DNA of 52,614 nt from Verrucomicrobiota bacterium (GTDB lineage: Bacteria > Verrucomicrobiota > Verrucomicrobiia > Verrucomicrobiales > Akkermansiaceae), in assembly GCA_026397725.1 (NCBI GenBank), contig JAPLUI010000494.1, forward strand, positions 1-52,614, written 5' to 3'. Under the pieces are notes generated by a model. That model was not told the DNA's origin. It saw nothing but the letters and a program-made list of their open reading frames with translations, and ran no database searches. Of this stretch, positions 50,413 through 52,614 are shown in pieces. The stretch's first letter is position 1, and the number at the start of each line of letters is the position of its first letter. Both the position numbers and the translations under genes were made by a program.

Positions 50413-52614
50413 ATGAAAAAATCGTTCGTCTTTTCCATCGCCGCCTTCGCCATGATCGCGCTCACCGGCTGTAACAAATCCAACCCCGCCGTCGAAAAGA
50501 AGCTCTCCGAGCTTGAACGCCAGAACCGCGAGGCGCTCGAACGCCAGCAGCAACTCGAACGCCAGCTCGCCGAGCAACAACTCGTTAGCGAACGCGATGC
50601 GATCGAGCGCGAACGCATGCGCATCGAGGACGAACGCGCCGCCTTGGAACAGGAGCAAGGCGCGGATGCCGCGGCCAAGCAAGCCGCCCTCGCCAACCGC
50701 GAGCAGGAACTCGCCAAGCGTGAAGGCAAGCTCGAAGGCCTGGAAGCCTCCCTAACAGACAAACAACGGAACCTGGAACAACGCGACCAAGTCCTCAGCG
50801 GCCGCGAACTCGAACTGGCCGGACGCGAAGACCTCGCCGACCCGGCCGACACCGCCGCTCCCGTCGAGCCACTCCCCGTGGCGGACTATGGCATGTTCTA
50901 CGATTCGCTCTCGTCCTACGGTTCCTGGTTTGAGGCGCCGGACTATGGTTATGTCTGGCAACCCGCCGTGGTTCGTACGGTCGGCTGGCGTCCCTACATG
51001 GATGGGAGCTGGGTCTGCACCAACCACGGTTGGACCTGGCTTTCCAACGAACCCTTCGGCTGGGCCTGCTACCACTATGGCCGCTGGGCCCTGCTCCGCA
51101 GCCGCGGCTGGGTCTGGGTACCTGGCGACCAATGGGCACCCGCCTGGGTGTGCTGGCGGGAAAGCGGCAGCCACATCGGCTGGGCTCCCTTGCCCCCGGA
51201 AACCCTCGGCTGGCGCGACTGCACCTGGGACTCCACCGTGGAAACCCGCTTTGGCATCAGTGCCGGATGGTTTAACTTCGTCGCCATCACGCACTTTGCC
51301 AGTCCGATCCGTCCTCACTGCCTGCCCGTGGCGGACAACCTCAACTATCACCGGCAAACCACCAACATCACTAACATCCGCTGCCACGAGCGCAGTGTTT
51401 TTGTCGGCGGACCGCGCTATCAGGACCTCTGCCGTTCCATCGGTCGGCCGGCCCCATACTATCAACTCAATCTGAACCAACACCAGCGCCCGGGCCGTGA
51501 CCTCATGGCGATGCGCCCGCAGCGGTCAGGCAACCGACTCACCATCGCCGCTCCCGCGATCCATGCCGATTGGAACGCCGCACTGCGCCCCACCCGCGTC
51601 CGTGAACAACTCAAGGACGTCGCCATCGAGCGGCCCCAACCGCTCGAACCCGAGGTCGTCAATCACTTCCGCCAACAGCGCGAGCAAGACCGCCTCCATG
51701 CCGACCAGGCAATGACCGAGCTTGGCGGCCGCGAAGCATTCAAACAACGCCGCACGCAAGTCCTGGAAACCAACCAACGAGAAGCCGCCGCACTCGCCAA
51801 GCCACCCGCCGCCCCGGAGCGTGGGCTTCAGCCTGCCCGACCAGCGGCCACCGCGCAAACGCCCCCAACCCGTCCGCAGCGCCCGGACCGCCCGTCCCAA
51901 GCCATTCCGGACGCCACCCAGCCGCCGCCCGCCGCCCCGGAGGGCGGGCTTCAACCCGCCCGTCCAGCGGCCACCGCGCAAACGCCCCCAACCCGTCCGC
52001 AGCGCCCGGACCGCCCGTCCCAAGCCATTCCGGACGCCACCCGGCCGCCGCCCGCCGCCCCGGAGCGCGGGCTTCAGCCCGCCCGCCCAGCGGCCACCGC
52101 GCAAACGCCCCCGACCCGTCCGCAGCGCCCGGACCGCCCGTCCCAAGCCATTCCGGACGCCACCCAGCCGCCGCCCGCCACTCCTCCCGCCGACGCCGTC
52201 CAGCCATCACCCGGCGAGCGTGTGAAAAGAACCGATCCGCCCCGTCCTGTCGCAGTGGAGCCACCGCCAGTGCCTGACAGAAGGCGTCCTGATCGTCAAC
52301 CCGCCGCAACACCGACACGCCCGAACACACCGCCAGCAGCCACTCCGGATACCAACGCCGCTCAGCAGGAACAAGCCCGCCAGCGCCAGGCCGAGGAGGC
52401 CAACCAACAACAGGCACTGCAAGCCGAAGCCCAGCGCCAGCGTGCCGCCGAAGCCGCCCTCCAGCGCCAGACCGAGGAAGCCAACCAACAAAAACAACAG
52501 CAAGCCGAAACCCAGCGCCAGCGTGCCGCCGAAGCCGCCCTCCAGCGCCAGACCGAGGAAGCCAACCAACAAAAACAACAGCAAGCCGAAGCCCAGCGCC
52601 AGCGTGCCGCCGAA
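50413..52614 (+). CDS. DUF6600-type lipoprotein with Pro-rich and coiled-coil repeats (3' partial)
   Basis: The frame is open from ATG 50413 to the window end, at least 734 codons, so the C-terminus is missing. The signal peptide MKKSFVFSIAAFAMIALTGC has the lipobox LTGC. A charged coiled coil (~25-135; QNREALERQQQLERQLAEQQ) precedes a Trp-rich domain (~160-260) with YGSWFEAPDYGYVWQPAV, WRPYMDGSWV, GWTWLSNEPFGW and GWVWVPGDQWAPAWVCW. This is the DUF6600 pattern often seen in Acidobacteria and Verrucomicrobia; its function is unknown. Then come three near-identical 41-residue Pro-rich repeats and a Gln/Ala/Glu-rich coiled coil of 27-residue repeats. It is likely an outer-membrane-anchored periplasmic spacer (inference). 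Confidence 0.8.
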   Translation, partial: MKKSFVFSIAAFAMIALTGCNKSNPAVEKKLSELERQNREALERQQQLERQLAEQQLVSERDAIERERMRIEDERAALEQEQGADAAAKQAALANREQELAKREGKLEGLEASLTDKQRNLEQRDQVLSGRELELAGREDLADPADTAAPVEPLPVADYGMFYDSLSSYGSWFEAPDYGYVWQPAVVRTVGWRPYMDGSWVCTNHGWTWLSNEPFGWACYHYGRWALLRSRGWVWVPGDQWAPAWVCWRESGSHIGWAPLPPETLGWRDCTWDSTVETRFGISAGWFNFVAITHFASPIRPHCLPVADNLNYHRQTTNITNIRCHERSVFVGGPRYQDLCRSIGRPAPYYQLNLNQHQRPGRDLMAMRPQRSGNRLTIAAPAIHADWNAALRPTRVREQLKDVAIERPQPLEPEVVNHFRQQREQDRLHADQAMTELGGREAFKQRRTQVLETNQREAAALAKPPAAPERGLQPARPAATAQTPPTRPQRPDRPSQAIPDATQPPPAAPEGGLQPARPAATAQTPPTRPQRPDRPSQAIPDATRPPPAAPERGLQPARPAATAQTPPTRPQRPDRPSQAIPDATQPPPATPPADAVQPSPGERVKRTDPPRPVAVEPPPVPDRRRPDRQPAATPTRPNTPPAATPDTNAAQQEQARQRQAEEANQQQALQAEAQRQRAAEAALQRQTEEANQQKQQQAETQRQRAAEAALQRQTEEANQQKQQQAEAQRQRAAE
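51808..52176. repeat. Three 123-bp tandem repeats inside the DUF6600 lipoprotein gene
   Basis: Copies begin near 51808, 51931 and 52054, with only scattered substitutions. Each encodes 41 residues (APERGLQPARPAATAQTPPT and then RPQRPDRPSQAIPDATQPPP). The DNA identity is higher than protein constraint requires, indicating recent amplification. Copy number may vary between strains (inference). Confidence 0.85.
52390..52614. repeat. 81-bp tandem repeats encoding a 27-residue coiled-coil unit
   Basis: ACCGAGGAAGCCAACCAAC recurs at 52471 and 52552, exactly 81 bases apart, with an older degenerate copy before it. Each unit encodes QTEEANQQKQQQAE plus QRQRAAEAALQR. The array runs off the window end, so the copy number is unknown. 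Confidence 0.75.

Noticed and set aside
51808..52176. Regular repeats that could be mistaken for a CRISPR array
   Set aside because: The units are 123 bp, contiguous, without spacers, and keep an open reading frame.
1..52614. The word CTAAC/GTTAG recurs often inside otherwise GC-rich genes and looked like a possible uptake or orientation signal
   Set aside because: By eye I count about 50 occurrences on both strands, which is not above what the base composition would give, and there is no strand bias or extended consensus.
1..52614. tRNA, rRNA and riboswitch structures
   Set aside because: I found no cloverleaf, rRNA segment or recognised riboswitch core, including upstream of thiL where a TPP element might be expected.

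Overview
The window looks like a chromosomal segment of a GC-rich Verrucomicrobiota bacterium, probably near Verrucomicrobiales or Luteolibacter-like lineages (inference). The pointers are secreted autotransporter-associated beta-strand (PATR) proteins ending in a Ca-binding DPDxDG tail, a decayed gene resembling Verru_Chthon cassette protein A, signal-peptide proteins with tail-collar domains, remnants of FGE-sulfatase and LacI-type genes of verrucomicrobial style, and REP/RAYT and MITE-like intergenic repeats. LPS (lpxA, lptF/G) and TonB/ExbBD genes show a Gram-negative envelope.

Region 1 (1-8.1 kb) is a mobile-element graveyard. It holds an IS91 transposase remnant, a tandem family of tail-collar genes (one intact, two truncated), a group II intron 3' end, a truncated recombinase-in-trio (RIT) element with a 30-bp perfect palindrome at its edge, a NIPSNAP protein gene, a frameshifted and truncated IS110, a RAYT remnant with a REP doublet, and a MITE-like palindrome that cuts a ParE-type toxin gene.

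Region 2 (8.1-16.5 kb) is one secreted protein of about 2541 residues. It has twelve ~177-residue units grouped in four sets of three, with an HYR domain after each of the first three sets. This gives a ~1.83-kb DNA super-period. The gene is bracketed by direct copies of a ~60-bp dispersed repeat.

Region 3 (16.4-29.3 kb, mostly minus strand) encodes exported proteins: a di-haem cytochrome with discoidin-like and beta-propeller regions, then two large related PATR proteins, one fused to a sialate-O-acetylesterase-like (SASA) domain. Between them lies a decayed cassette-A-like gene carrying a clean 187-bp MITE with inverted ends and a TTA duplication.

Region 4 (29.3-36.8 kb) has a minus-strand tonB-exbB-exbD-coiled-coil operon. 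It is flanked by a decayed LacI-type regulator, an integron-integrase-like fragment and a second group II intron 3' end. A membrane-anchored TPR protein, a broken FGE-type gene, a nucleotidyltransferase-fold protein and a small membrane protein follow.

Region 5 (36.8-52.6 kb) is ordinary chromosomal territory: a KdgK-like sugar kinase, a Ser/Thr kinase with two C-type-lectin-like domains, a CPBP protease, thiL overlapping a XerC/D recombinase, an L,D-transpeptidase, a U32 peptidase-family protein, lpxA, an LptF/G permease, a conserved hypothetical, a SufR-like HTH regulator that seems to lack the Fe-S cysteines, and a DUF6600-type lipoprotein running off the window end. Many of these serve the envelope (LPS synthesis and export, peptidoglycan crosslinking, energised outer-membrane transport), which fits the large secreted proteins of regions 2 and 3.
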